A DNA stretch of 64,000 nt, from contig OZ024825.1 of NCBI GenBank assembly GCA_964016985.1, positions 34,378,057 through 34,442,056 on the forward strand. The letters are read 5' to 3'. The stretch is from Anodontia alba. Lineage: Eukaryota; Mollusca; Bivalvia; Lucinida; Lucinidae. The notes beneath the pieces were generated by a model that ran no database searches, was not told where the DNA came from, and saw nothing but the letters and a program-made list of their open reading frames with translations. Below, in pieces: positions 1 through 10,648 of the stretch; positions within the stretch are counted from its first letter, which is position 1, and each line of letters opens with the position of its first letter. Made by a program: the position numbers and the translations under genes.

Positions 1-638
1 TTACTTTAGATATTTGCTTGAAGAAAAAAAAAAAAGTTCAGGGATTCCTGCTCTTTGGATTTATCAAAGTATAAATATAAATCCCATTTTCAAATTGCTT
101 TCAGCCATTGTTGGAATTATTAGCTGATATGTTATTCTTATACATGTATGTGATATTAGTTATGAGAGTTCATATTCTTGCAATATTTAGTTATGTTCTG
201 TTTTGTGTGGTTTTGCATGTTTATTTGTGTTTTGTCATTGTTGTGTTTCTGACATTTTACCAGATTATCCCATTGTTGTTACCTTCGCTTGTTGTTACAA
301 GTGCTCACTTTAACCTTATTGAAAAACTTATGGTAGTAAAACTTAAATGTAAATGCAAAAATAATAATAAAATAAGTTACTCTGAGAAAAAATATTACTG
401 TTAGAGTAATTTACTTTTTCTGAATAAAGATATTGTGAATAAAAATGAAATGGAAAGATATAATGGTAACTCTACATTTTCTTGTTACAGGCTTTTCCTC
501 TATGTGATTATTGAAATGTTAGTATCTTGTTAAAAAGAAATTATAAGATTTTTATACTATGTCAGTAAACATAATGTAACATGTCTGCATAACTTTAAAC
601 AGTAGTGTTTTATTCATGTGTTTTCATGTTTTTCACAG
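1..638 (+). other. Spectraplakin intron, 3' part
   Basis: Non-coding stretch upstream of the first spectraplakin exon in the window. It is AT-rich and ends in a normal acceptor (TTTTTCACAG, AG at 637-638). The open frame at 108-404 is T/G-rich and hydrophobic and matches nothing I recognise. I see no other gene or repeat here. Confidence 0.6.
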
Positions 639-826
639 CAAAAGGAAGAACCAATGTGGAATTGCGAGAACAGTTCACCTTGGCATCAGGTGTGAGTCAG
701 TCAATGGCCGGTTTTGTGTCAAAGAGCCCCAGTGGTAGTTCCTATTCGGGTAGTTCAACCTATTCTGGTGCGACATCACCATGGAGTACAAGATCTCCCA
801 GCTCTGTTGGAGGGCCAGCAATAAGG
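639..826 (+). CDS. MACF1/DST: Spectraplakin (MACF1/dystonin/Short stop-like), third-last exon: end of GAR domain
   Basis: Spectraplakins are giant cytolinkers that join actin to microtubules; the C-terminal GAR (Gas2-related) domain and the following Ser/Gly/Arg-rich tail bind microtubules. The exon starts mid-codon after CACAG and reads KGRTNVELREQF, which matches the conserved end of the GAR domain in the MACF1/dystonin/Short stop family. A Ser/Gly-rich linker with an SPSSVGG stretch follows. The donor is a consensus GTGAGT at 827, leaving phase 0. The next exon is about 9.1 kb downstream across a transposon-filled intron. Upstream exons (actin-binding, plakin, spectrin repeats, EF hands) would lie left of the window. 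The family call rests on remembered GAR sequence; dystonin and MACF1 orthology cannot be separated, since invertebrates usually have a single gene. Confidence 0.83.
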
Positions 827-999
827 GTGAGTCCCTGTGATGCTTTTTTTTACCCTCATACATAATGTAGCACATTAATACTTGTAGATATCTGGTATTT
901 TTTTTATTTATTTATTTTTTTTTTTTATTTTGCCGTTTTTGCCAAGTGTGACTATTTTTGTGACATCATGATTGCTTTCCTGCACACCATGTCTCTTCT

Positions 1000-1195
1000 G
1001 AAAATTTCTACGGTCACTCTCTCTCTTTTGCTGATTCATGAAGGACAGGTAGTTGTGAGTTTCTGCGAAATAATGTGAATAAGTACTGGTTAGCCGCATA
1101 GAGGACTGAGCCTGCCAAGGACATGTGTAGTTAGGTAAACTGATAGGCTCAACATGATATTAATAGTGTTGACAGGGCCATTAAACAACTTAACC
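1000..1195 (+). repeat. SINE-A, body and tail only
   Basis: Diverged copy of the body of the tRNA-derived SINE found whole at 3008-3319 and 19596-19912. It shares the TTCTACGGTCA, GCTGATTCA, CAGTTGT-like and TGGTTAGGTAAACTGA blocks and the ending that precedes AACCTCAACAC in other copies. The tRNA-like head is missing. Confidence 0.7.
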
Positions 1196-1345
1196 AACCC
1201 TTCTGAAAAGGGATCTACTCTAAACAGAATGAATTTGCTCCCTTTGGGAGCAAAGTTTTTCCTTTTAGAGTAGATCCCTTTTCAGAAGGGAGCCAGAATA
1301 GATTTTGACAGTTTCCTCATCTGGAAGTGTATCTATTCCCCTTAA
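1196..1345. repeat. Palindromic MITE of the CTTCTGAAAAGGG family
   Basis: Two arms (about 1198-1240 and 1250-1292) around a GGAGCAAA loop form a near-perfect hairpin whose stem reads CCCTTCTGAAAAGGGATC. Related copies occur near 10960-11310, 32330-32690 and 47840-48085; they are often bounded by TTAAGGGGAA-like ends. Confidence 0.7.
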
Positions 1346-1380
1346 AAGCATTTTTTGCTTAGAAAGAAGAACTTGAAATA

Positions 1381-1697
1381 GAGTCGACTCTTGTTATCTC
1401 AAATTCCAAGGGACTCTCTGAAATACTTCGAGATATCTGTACTTCGACATATCAGATTTGCAGAATTGAGGAAAACATAATTGGAACAACCACATTAACA
1501 AATTTATATGTAATTGGACTCTTGAAATTAGAGATATATTGAAAATATTGTGGAAAAGAGGAGAGAGCAATTTCTCCTCTTTTCTACAATATTTTTCACC
1601 TGTTGTTAGATTTTCATGTTTAGGCAGGGATCAAATTTTCACTTCGAGATAAGCTGTTATTCGAGATAAGCGAGGTCGAGATAACGAGAGTCAACTG
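1381..1697. mobile_element. Tigger/pogo-like palindromic MITE, copy 1
   Basis: Element of about 317 bp flanked by TA at 1379-1380 and 1698-1699. The ends are inverted repeats (GTCGACTCTTGTTATCTC versus GAGATAACGAGAGTCAAC) and a second inner hairpin contains GAAAAGAGGAGA. No coding capacity. Other full copies are at 39737, 48602 and 57618. The TIR style and TA duplication fit the pogo/Tigger branch of Tc1/mariner. Confidence 0.8.
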
Positions 1698-1852
1698 TAT
1701 AATATAATTCCAAACTCACACTGGCTTATACCTAATTCAGCTCAATTTGATTTTCTGAGAACAAATTCATACTGGCATTTATACTGCGATAAATCCACTT
1801 AGTAGGAATCTTCGAACTGTTTTCTTTTTGTAGATTTCTAAAATAAGCTATT

Positions 1853-2596
1853 TATGTCCACCACCATAGGGGAGGACATATTATTTTTAGTGCAGATCCT
1901 GTCGGCGTGGGCGTCCTTGTCGGCGTGGGCGTCCTTGTCGGCGTTGGCGTAACCTCAGGTCTGCACTCTATCTCCTTAATGAATGGATGGGTTTCGGCCA
2001 AACTTACATAAATTTATCATTGGGTGGGGGAAAAATGCTGATTAGATTTTGGTGACCTTGACCCAATTTTCAAGGTCACACGAGGGCTTAGATTGTTGGA
2101 AAAGGCAGGAAAATGGCTTGTCTGCACCCTATATCCTATTGGAACAAATGGATTTTGACCAAACTTGTACATCATTATTTTTGTGACAAGGAAAAGAACT
2201 GATTAGATTTTGGTGACCTTGACCCCATTCTTAAGGTCAAAGGAGGGCTCAGAATGTTAGAAAATGGCTTGTCTGCACCCTATCTCATGAAGGAATGAAT
2301 GGATTTTGACCAAACTTGCACAGCTATATTGTTGTGACATGAAAAAAAACTGATCAGATTTTGGTGACCTTGACCTCATTTTCAAGGTCACAAGAGGGCT
2401 CAGATTGTTGGAAAATGGCTTTTCTGCACCCTTTCTCCAGGATGAATGGATGGATTTTGACCAAACTTGTACAGCTAAATAGTTGAGAAAGGGACAAGAA
2501 CTGATTGGATTTTGGTGACCTTGACCCCATTTTCAAGGTCACACGAGGGCTTAGGTTTTGGAAAATGGTCCCCATGGACCACACACGCACGCACAA
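1853..2596. mobile_element. Pearl/BIV160-like array element P1
   Basis: Starts with a small hairpin (TATGTCC...GGACATA, 1853-1880), then a GC-rich minisatellite (GTCGGCGTGGGCGTCCTT, three units, 1909-1955), then four tandem units spaced 151-161 bp. The TTTTGGTGACC anchor occurs at about 2047, 2208, 2359 and 2510. Each unit contains TGACCTTGACC followed by TTTTCAAGGTCAC. The layout of terminal hairpin, simple repeat and tandem core is that of bivalve Pearl elements, often regarded as non-autonomous Helentron relatives. Confidence 0.65.
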
Positions 2597-3007
2597 AAAA
2601 GTTAACTTATGTTTTCAGTGCAAATTTGACTTAGTTGGAATTGTAAGAAATGAATTTTGACTTAGTTGGAATTGTAAGAAATGAATTTTTTTTATGGATT
2701 TTATTAATACTAATAATTTTAACACTCACAAACTTAATCTAAAGCTCTTAGGGTTTTTAGCTTGCCTGTATGAAATATTTATGAACAGGCTGATCTATAG
2801 TAGTCATGTCGGCATCGGTGCTGGTTAAATTTTTAAAAGGCTATGCTGAAATTCTGGATCAAAGTAGTTCATACTTGCTCTGATGTTAGATACTGGTCTG
2901 AGGTTCTCTGCTTTACCATCCTGACCCACATGAATGACCTTAAGGTCAAGGTTCATCACTTTGAAGACTTACTCAGAAAAATATAGATCTATCTATCTAT
3001 TGTTACT

Positions 3008-3319
3008 TACTGCCGGCCTCGGTAGCTCAGTTGGATGCACCGTCCGACTGGAGACCAGGAGGTCGCGGGTTCAACCCCCCGCCGAGGTCGGCAACATTCT
3101 TTCGTGGAGATTGATCATGAAATATTTTCTACGGTCATTCTCTCCCTTCCGCTGATTCAAGAAGGGCAGTTGTCAGTTTCTGGCGAAAGAATGTGCACAA
3201 TACTGGTTAACCGCTTAGAGGACTAAGCCTGCCCAGTAAACGTGTGGTTAGGTAAACTGACCGCGCTCGACATGACTCTATTGGGTTGACTGGGCCGTAA
3301 AACCTCAACACAAACAAAA
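3008..3319 (+). mobile_element. SINE-A, complete, with target duplication
   Basis: tRNA-derived SINE. The head GCCGGCCTCGG is followed by an A-box-like GGTAGCTCAGTTGG and a B-box GGTTCAACCC, then a body of about 230 bp ending in AACCTCAACACAAACAAAA. The 12-bp sequence TCTATTGTTACT occurs on both sides (2996-3007 and 3320-3331), marking insertion. It lies sense in the spectraplakin intron. Confidence 0.88.
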
Positions 3320-3489
3320 TCTATTGTTACTGCAACACCCCCTTATGAGGATTATGTGCAGATTACAGCTTTCAAATATATAGATAATTATGTTTTGTTT
3401 TTTGAAGAACTGGAATTAGACAACATTTCTTGGGTCTTTCTGCTGAAAAAGTCAGTCTTATACTTTTCAAACTCTTTTGATTGGAGTTA

Positions 3490-3656
<167 letters not shown>

Positions 3657-3924
3657 CTTTACATATTATCATAAATTAAAAAGTGATTTTGTATGTATTA
3701 ATGCTATCAGACGAGGAGGAAATCAAGGCCAACAACGCTGATAAAACCACCTAAAACATACGTGGTAAGTTGTGTATTGTATTTAATCATACAAAGTGTC
3801 CAGTAGGCAAGCACTTTTAATTAATTTAAATACATCAAAACTTGTTCATCTGAGCTTGGACAGACAAAAATTATATGGATAGTTCTAATGATGATGCTTT
3901 TTTCTTTCAGCCCAAAAGTACTTG

Positions 3925-4052
3925 CATCACGAAAACACGCCTATATAAGTTTGACACCCTTAAACCCCACTTTTATATAGTAAAACTGGGGTTTACAGGG
4001 GTATACATTATTTTTCTTATATTGCTAAAAAGTGTAGATTGTGGGTACTCAT
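3925..4052 (+). mobile_element. Hairpin MITE 'MITE-H' copy 1, left half
   Basis: Left half of the commonest MITE here: terminal CATCACGAAAACACGCCTAT, then a CCTTAAACCCCACTTTTA block, GGGGTATACATTATTTTTCTTA and the first arm of the central palindrome (GTGGGTACTCAT). The sequence stops inside the palindrome at 4052; the other half resumes at 7657 after a 3.6 kb insertion. Confidence 0.9.
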
Positions 4053-6223
4053 TATACCCCTGACATATGAAGTATGTGGGGGTATATAGTTTTCGGTTTT
4101 CCGTTTGTCCGTTCGTTCGTACGTACGTTCGTTCGTACATTCTTTCATTCGTTTTTTCGTCTTTCCGTCACAGGGTTAAAGTTTATAAGACCTCATATTT
4201 TGAAGACCCTTTGATGGATTTCATTCATATTTGGCATGATGGTAGATATAGGACTAAAGTTTTTATCAGCACTATCCCCTCCCCGGGGGTGACCTTGGGG
4301 TCAAGGTCACGGACTTCGAATTTTCATAAAAAAGTCGGTCAAAGTTTTTGCGTTAAAGTTTATAAGACCCTTATATTTTGAAGACCCTTTGATGGATTTC
4401 ATTCATATTTTGCATGTCGATAGATATAGGTCTAAAGTTTTTATCAGCACCATCCCCATCCCGGGGGTGACTTTGGTGTCAAGGTCACAGACTTCGAATT
4501 TTCATAAAAAAAGTCAGGGTCAAAGTTTTTGCGTTAAAGTTTATAAGACCTCATATTTTGAAGACCCTTTGATGGATTTCATTCATATTTGGCATGGTGG
4601 TAGATATAGGTCTAAAGTTTTTATCAGCACCATCCCCACCCTGGGGGTGACCTTGGGGTCAAGGTCATGGACTTAGATTTTTCATAAAAAAGTCAGTTTT
4701 TTGTGTTTAAGTTTATATAGCTATATCATCAAGACCCTTAGGAATTTCATTTATATTTGACATGTTGCTAGATAACAGCCTAGAGTCTTACTCCGCATGA
4801 TCCCCACTCAGGGTGTGACCGAGGTCAAGGTCACGAACTTAGAATTTTCATATAAAAGTAAAAAAATTTTGCGTTTAAGTTTATATAGCCATATCATCAA
4901 GACCTTTTGTTAAATTTCAGTATTCCCTAATTGAAAGGCCAGTGGATATAGCTACCAGCAAGGAATCTGTTGGTCTGTCCGTCCATCCGTTGAAGCATTA
5001 TTCATTCATACTTTATTTTTGTCTTAGGGTCAAAGTTTTTATGTTAAAGTTTATTAGACCTCATATTTTGAAGACCCTTTGATGGATTTCATTCATATTT
5101 GGCATGATGGTAGATATAGCTCAAAAGTTTTTATTGGCACCATCCCCACCCCGGGGGGTGACCTTTGGGTCAAGGTCACGGACTTCCAATTTTCATAAAA
5201 ATGTCGAGATTTTTGTGTTTAAGTTTATATAGCTGTATTGTCAAGACCCTTGTGGAATTTCATTTATATTTGACATGTTGCTAGTTATTGGCCTAGAGTC
5301 TTACTCCACATGATCCCCACCCCGGATGTGACCGAGGTCGAGGTCACGAACTTAGAAGTTTCATTTAAAAGTAAGTTTTTGCTTTTAAGTTTATATAGCC
5401 ATATCATCAAGACCTTTTGATAAATTTTATTATACCCTAATTGAAAGGTTGAGCGGATAGAGCTGTCAGCAAGGAATCTGCATGTCTGTCCATCCATCCG
5501 TTGAAGCATTATTTGTTCATACTTTATTTTTGTCTTAGGGTCAAAGTTTTTATGTTAAAGTTTATAAGACCTTATATTATGAAGAGCCTTTGATGGATTT
5601 AATTCATGTTTGGCCTGATGGTAGATATAGGGCTTAAGTTTTTATCAGCACCAACCCTATCCCGGGGAATAACATTGGGGTCAAGGTCACGGACTTGGAA
5701 TTTTCATAAATAAGTCAAATATTTTGAGTTTATGTTTATATAGCTATACCATCAAGACCCTTTGAGGAATTCCATTTATATTTTGCATGTTGGTAGATAT
5801 AGTTCTAGAGTTTTACTCAGCATCATCCTTATCCTGGGATATGACCTTGAGGTCAAGGTCACAGACTTAGAAATTTCATATAAAAGTAAAAAAAAAAAAA
5901 ATATATGCATCTAAGTTTATATAGCTATATTATGAAGACCCTTTTGTTGGTTTCATTAATATTAAGCATGATGGTATATATATAGGTCTGAAATTTTTCT
6001 CGGCACCATCCCAAAGCTGGGGCATAGCTTTTAAGTCAAGGTCACAGACGTTTCATACAAATGTCATTTTTGCTTATACTATAAAGACTGATTGATTTCA
6101 CTGGTATATGGTGATAGTTATAATGCTAAAGTTTTATTTAGCTCAATCCCTGCACCTGTGCCTGACCTTTGAGGTCAAGGGCTTCATATTACTGTGTGAT
6201 TGAATTTTTTCAATGTTATAACA

Positions 6224-7547
6224 TACGAGGGATGTTCGAAATGAATTGCTTATTTCTATCTGGAGACTTCAAATTTCAAGTCAGCCCGAAAGTACTCATT
6301 TCAAGCCCTCGAAGTACTCCCCGTGGCTAGAAATGCAAAGTTTCAGCCGATGTGTCCACTTCTTGAAGGCGTCACGGTACGCTGATTTGGGCACAGTAAT
6401 AAGGTACTGATGAATGGCAGATCCAAGTGCCTGTCGGGACTGGTATTTCCGCCCAGCAAGGAATGCTTTCAATTTCGGAAACAAAAAGAAATCACATGGG
6501 GCAAGGTCTGGGGAATACGTGGGGTGAGGCAAAACAGTTACTTTTTCTTTCTTCAAAAACGCCGTAACTATTGCGGAGGTATGAGCTGGGGCATTGTCAT
6601 GTAGAAGACGGACATGTTTAAAACCAGTGGCAGGGCGTCGTTTCTGATAATACTTTTTCAGTTTCTTCAGTACTACGTCTTTGTAGTACTTTCCGGTGAT
6701 GCGTTTGCCCTTTTTCACTGGCACTTTTATTGCGACTCCTTCACCAGAGAAGAAGATTGCATACAAAACCTTCTTTGTACTCAAAGAACGTTTGGCAATT
6801 ATTGGGCGTTTGCTGTGTTTAGTGGCCCAGATCTTATTGCTAACCTTACTGACGGGCTCAAAATAATGGACCCAGGTTTCATCACCTGTGACGACATTGG
6901 CAAACTGCTTTTTGTCATATTTTGGAAACATTTGAAGCAGCTTTTTGACCACTTTAACCCGCTGCCTCTTTTGCTCGTCAGTCAACAGATGTGGCACCCA
7001 TCTAGCAGAAATCTTTCTGCCTTTCAAATGCTTCTTCAAAATAAGGTGAACTGTTGATAGTGATATGCCTACCTTTCGTGCAATATCACGAACTGTAAAT
7101 CTGGCATCTCCTTCAATGATTTCCTTTATTTTGGAAACGATTTCTTTATGAGATGCAGATTTTGGCCTACCTGATGGACTCTACACCAGACTCAAATTTC
7201 TTTTTCCACCACCGAACTGTGTCATAAGACACACAAGAAGGTCCAAAAGCAGTAGAAATTTCAGTCATCAGCTTCTTCAAAGAACAACCAAGTTTTGAGC
7301 GAGCTTTGATGTAAGCCCGTACTTCATCTTTTTTGTCGACGCTACCAACCATTTTTACTGCAGTGGTCAATGACTGCGCGTATTCAAACGGCAAATTTTA
7401 TGTCTTACACTTAGTCTAACAGTTACATTTATACACCATTGTGTAGATATTGAATAGCCCTATACAGGTATGTATTGGTTTTTATCGTGCCCCACGTGGA
7501 TATCGAGCTAGAGGACAATAAGCAATTCATTTAGAACATCCCTCGTA
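6224..7547 (-). mobile_element. Mariner family 1, copy A
   Basis: Complete element of 1324 bp ending in TACGAGGGATGTTCGAAATG and its inverted counterpart, with TA at each end. It is inserted inside Pearl-like element P2. The transposase lies on the minus strand. Copies B (27765) and C (38290) are near-identical. Confidence 0.95.
6296..7394 (-). pseudogene. Mariner transposase (DD34D), disrupted, copy A
   Basis: Cut-and-paste transposase. The N-terminal helix-turn-helix half (7394 down to 7167) and the catalytic half (from about 7039 down to 6296) are in different frames. Against copy B, copy A lacks about 17 bp between two GAT triplets near 7171, a deletion between short direct repeats that destroys the frame. 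The catalytic half is intact: RWVPHLL linker motif, first Asp in GDETWVHYFEP, second in LLHDNAPAH, third in YSPDLAPCDFFLFP, with 34 residues between the second and third Asp. That spacing defines mariner-type DD34D enzymes. Confidence 0.95.
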
Positions 7548-7656
7548 TAGCATACAACTGCCATCTCCAGAGTCAAAGCTACATACTTTGTGCTCTTTAA
7601 AAGGTGGTGGTAGCGCTAGTCAGGGTATATGTGCCCCACTGGGCACTTTGTCTAGT

Positions 7657-7807
7657 TAGAAGTGCCTCACCGAGGCAGTTCTAATGAATGCCCACAATCT
7701 ATGTTTTGAGCAGAAATACGAAAAATATCAGAATTTTTTATCTGAAAATTTTCCTGTTTTTGGTTGTAAAATTTTCAATATATTTGAATAGGTGTGTTTT
7801 CGTAATG
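7657..7807 (+). mobile_element. MITE-H copy 1, right half
   Basis: Resumes the palindrome of 3925-4052 (TAGAAGTGCCTCACCGAGGC), continues with CCCACAATCTATGTTTTGAG, and ends TGTTTTCGTAATG, the inverse of the left terminus. Joined with the left half it would match the uninterrupted hairpin near 14690-14735. Confidence 0.9.
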
Positions 7808-7970
7808 GGTACTTCTTTATAACATGGTTAATTGTTACACAGTTTAGGATATACATTATAACATGCTTTTACCCTTGTCATGCTGAATAAATTAAAATGC
7901 CACACCCACTTCTACTTTTCAGCCAGTCAGATTACTTGATCCAGATGGTTAATATGAATTAACATAATGG

Positions 7971-8040
7971 CAAAAAGTGCAGATCCAGATCAGTTCAGAA
8001 GCCAACTGACCTGGATCTACACTGTTTGCAAAGGCAGGGT
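7971..8040. repeat. Short hairpin repeat, GGCAAACAGT type
   Basis: Imperfect hairpin of about 65 bp: AGTGCAGATCCAGATCAG... versus ...CTGGATCTACACTGTTTGC. Other members: 9779-9850, 12766-12838, 27334-27392, 32030-32098, 43498-43570, 49516-49592, 49960-50020 and 53308-53370. The loops differ while the outer stems are conserved. Confidence 0.8.
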
Positions 8041-8365
8041 ATCTCTAGGTTTAGCAGGGTTAAAGACAGACGCCAAAAATGTTTCATTTAATGTAAATAT
8101 ATAATATACTTAGAAAAAAAAATACCATCTATTGTAATTTCTTTGTATAAGTTATACTGTTTTGTTTTGATACAATATGGTTCTTTAGCTAACATGGCTT
8201 TAGCTAATGAGCCCAGCAGTAGTGTTATAAAGAGTTTATGTTGTATTGATATTTTTTTCTTAATTCTTACCAGCACATATTATGCTTTGGAGAAATAAGA
8301 AATGATTTATTTTATGTGTAGACACTGAGTACCATATAAGCACTAAAATTTTGAACACTTTATAC

Positions 8366-8597
8366 CAGGGCTCTGGAAATTTTGAAATCTGAATCGGTCC
8401 AGCCGATGACGATGATGTCATCAATGAGCCCATTTCCAAAAAAAAAAATATGTGTATATCACCTGTCACGAAAACTAATGGCAATTGGCAGTCCTTTAAC
8501 TCCTTTTAAATAATACACCTCAACTCCGTTATATGACAGAAGTCCGGGTATAACGAGCATGATCAAAGCTGGCGTCATCAATAAATACAGTCAGGTA

Positions 8598-8632
<35 letters not shown>

Positions 8633-9614
8633 GGTTTTGTTGTTATTTCCACCTCCGCAGGGTTTTCCTAAACTATTTATAAACAACTGATTCCCGTCTT
8701 GTATAAGCGCGAAGATGGCGGGAAACAGGAGAGACAGAACGAAACGACTTTCATGGACCTAATTAGGTCTAATAAAAAAGGCCTGCGCCACGGGCGGTTT
8801 TGCAATTTTCAGTGTTTCAAGATTTAATCAGACTGCTTAAATTTTAAGCACTGACCAATCTTGCCTAGCGCAAGTGGTGCATTACTTATTTGTACTGTGA
8901 AATCTACCTTGAATTATACTCGCGTGTTACGGCAATCAACAAAAAAAAAAAAAAAAAAAGCAATCAATTATACCCAGATCAGACGCCATTGTATGCGACA
9001 TCTGATCAGGACGTACACGGTTTGGGAATTCATTTATCGAATCTGGGACCGACAAACCGTGTTGATCAAAACAAAAAAGAAGAGGAAGAAAACGGGTGCA
9101 TCCAAGCGGTGCATTCTTTTATCACTCTCAGTAAAGCGACCTTTGATCTTTTGGACACGCCGACTGCACCTGGATGTTTTGCAGTCTCAGTGTATTCACA
9201 CGTGTCACACAAACGGATTAATTATCAGACTACCGTTACTGATGATTCGTGTTAATCGCTTGTTTACCGCACAAAGGTCAGTGAAGTGTTGATTTTTTGA
9301 CAATGTTTGGATAATGACGTAATTAATTTGCGCTGCGGGTAGGTTGCCGTTTTCCAGCTGTCTCTCCAATATACATGTCAAATGACCGTTTAGAGCCTTT
9401 TAACTACCATAATATCGCATTTAAAAGGTGCGCGGACGTTGTCAGTTTGGAAAGACTTGACCGTTTGTGATTTTTTAGACATCATTGATTTGTGAAAATT
9501 GGTTGGTTTGGGAAATGTTGGACCGATTTATTAGTGTTTTGGGGTGTTTGAAATCGGTCCAGAATTCTTAATTTCGGTCCAGACCGGCTATTTTTCCGGT
9601 TTTCTCGAGCCCTG
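8366..9614. mobile_element. hAT-like non-autonomous element with 8-bp target duplication
   Basis: Begins CAGGGCTCTGG and ends CTCGAGCCCTG, flanked on both sides by CTTTATAC (8358-8365 and 9615-9622). A CAGGG terminus plus an 8-bp duplication is the hAT signature. Sub-terminal blocks containing CGGTCCAG recur near both ends. The interior has an (A)n run at about 8600-8630 and a second at 8940-8959, and frames of up to 143 codons (8861-9292) without transposase motifs, so it is probably non-autonomous. Confidence 0.85.
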
Positions 9615-9684
9615 CTTTATACCATACGTTTGTGGCCTAAACTTTGCTTTTTATGCAGTTGTTTCTTAAAAGACTTAGTAGAAT

Positions 9685-9770
9685 GAAGATGCTTTTTTCT
9701 TTCAGCCAAAAAGTACTAGTAATTCTTTGTAACATGATTAATTATAACACAGTTTAGGATATACATACTT
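9685..9770 (+). repeat. Paralogue of the sequence flanking MITE-H copy 1
   Basis: Reads GCTTTTTTCTTTCAGCC, AAAAGTACT, TTCTTTGTAACATG, AACACAGTTTAGGATATACAT in the same order as 3893-3924 joined to 7808-7860, but without the MITE. It therefore shows what that site looks like empty. Confidence 0.8.
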
Positions 9771-9778
9771 AGTAGAAT

Positions 9779-9850
9779 GGCAAATAGTATAGACCCATGA
9801 TCAGACTGCTCCTACAGGAGCAGTCTGATCTGGGTCTGCACTGTTTGCCT
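9779..9850. repeat. Short hairpin repeat, GGCAAACAGT type
   Basis: Stem GATCAGACTGCTCC / GGAGCAGTCTGATC within outer GCAAATAGTATAGACCC and GGGTCTGCACTGTTTGC. Member of the family described at 7971. Confidence 0.85.
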
Positions 9851-9928
9851 ATGTAATTTTATTAGAAATGTTGGTTTACAAAAGCTTGAAATATATACGT
9901 ACTAACCTTGATATTTTGTATCTTTCAG

Positions 9929-10109
9929 GTACGAGAGAGGACACAGTATGCGACACCATGGAGACAGAATATAGCAAAAAGCTACAAGCAGAGTCCTGAT
10001 GTTGAGGTCCATCAAATTTTGTCAGGAAGCACACCTGAAGGAACCCGCTACACGAGAGGTAAACTCGCAGCAAGAGATCAAGCTAGTCCAAGACACCTAC
10101 AAAGTCCAG
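9929..10109 (+). CDS. MACF1/DST: Spectraplakin, penultimate exon (Ser/Arg-rich tail)
   Basis: Exon of 181 bp between TTTCAG (AG at 9927-9928) and GTATGC at 10110. It starts in phase 0 as VRERTQYATPWRQ, continuing directly from the exon at 639-826, and ends after one base of a Gly codon. The product is basic and hydrophilic (TPEGTRYTRGKLAARDQ), typical of the disordered region after the GAR domain. It has no recognisable fold of its own; the assignment rests on frame continuity and the neighbouring exons. Confidence 0.8.
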
Positions 10110-10150
10110 GTATGCTTGTGCTGCTCAAGCAAGTTTTTTTTTAAACTGAG

Positions 10151-10648
10151 AAGAGTCCAGGTGGTGGAGTTGTTAGCACTCCTGACTTCAGATCAAGAGG
10201 TCTTGGGTTTGAAGCCCACTGGAGGCAGAATTCAGCTCATGACTTTATGGTGCTGTACAGTTTCATTATCACCCGCCGGCCTCGGTGGCTCAGTCGGATG
10301 CGCTTCCAATGATGATAAGGATTCCTTGTCATGGATTCCCTGCCAGGTCCAGCAACATTCTTTGTGGAGATTGATCATGAAAACTTTTCTGTGGTCTTTC
10401 TCTCCCTTCTGCTGATTTAAGAAGGGCAGTTGTCAGTTTCTGCACCAATACTGCTTAACCGCTCAGAGGACTAAGCCTGCCCAGGAAAAGTGTGGTTAGG
10501 TAAACTGACTAGCTCAACATGACCCTTATGGATTTACATGGCTGTCAAACCTCAACTCAGTCAATCATTATCACCCTTCCATCGCTTGATATGACTAAAA
10601 TAATGTTGAAAGGGATGTAAAACAGCAAATTGTCATCATTTTTTATCA
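10151..10648 (+). mobile_element. SINE-B (second tRNA-derived SINE), split by SINE-A
   Basis: Flanked by TAAACTGAG at 10142-10150 and 10649-10657. The head has an A-box-like TGGAGTTGTTAGCACTCC and a B-box-like GGGTTTGAAGCCC. The 3' part reads GATATGACTAAAATAATGTT, like a tail near 58100-58130. A complete SINE-A at 10275-10565 interrupts it, so SINE-B is older. Confidence 0.75.
10275..10565 (+). mobile_element. SINE-A nested in SINE-B
   Basis: Begins GCCGGCCTCGGTGGCTCAG and ends in the family tail. The target duplication CATTATCACCC is perfect (10264-10274 and 10566-10576). The head is altered after the A box and the B box is lost, but the body from GCAACATTCTTT onwards is preserved. Confidence 0.88.

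Larger units (their letters stand above)
4053..7656. mobile_element. Pearl/Helentron-like element P2 inserted in MITE-H copy 1
   Basis: Begins TATACCCCTGACAT with a terminal hairpin (TACCCC...GGGGTA) and ends near GTCAGGGTATATG, so the subterminal sequences are inverted to each other (ATACCCCTGAC / GTCAGGGTAT). A tetranucleotide-rich leader follows (GTTCGTTCGTACGTACG, about 4106-4160). Some ten to twelve units of about 170-180 bp then run to 6200, each with GGTCAAGGTCAC (for example near 4298, 4477, 4655, 4824, 5170, 5338, 5679, 5854). A block containing CTGTCCGTCCATCCGTTGAAG recurs at about 4975 and 5485, giving a 512-bp three-unit super-repeat. Mariner copy A sits near its right end. Confidence 0.72.

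Noticed and set aside
108..404. Hydrophobic 98-codon frame, possible membrane protein
   Set aside because: Composition is that of a T/G-rich intron; no splice support, no motif, and it sits in a spectraplakin intron.
3008..3085. tRNA gene
   Set aside because: A and B boxes are present, but the cloverleaf is imperfect, the sequence continues into a repeated body, and target duplications flank it: a SINE head. The same applies at 19596 and 10275.
6614..7057. Plus-strand frames opposite the mariner transposase (also 28155-28595 and 39252-39446)
   Set aside because: Antisense shadows of the transposase, conserved only because the copies are near-identical.
8861..9292. 143-codon frame inside the hAT-like element
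   Set aside because: Lys-rich runs come from an (A)n tract; no hAT transposase motif (dimerisation C-terminus or BED finger) is visible.
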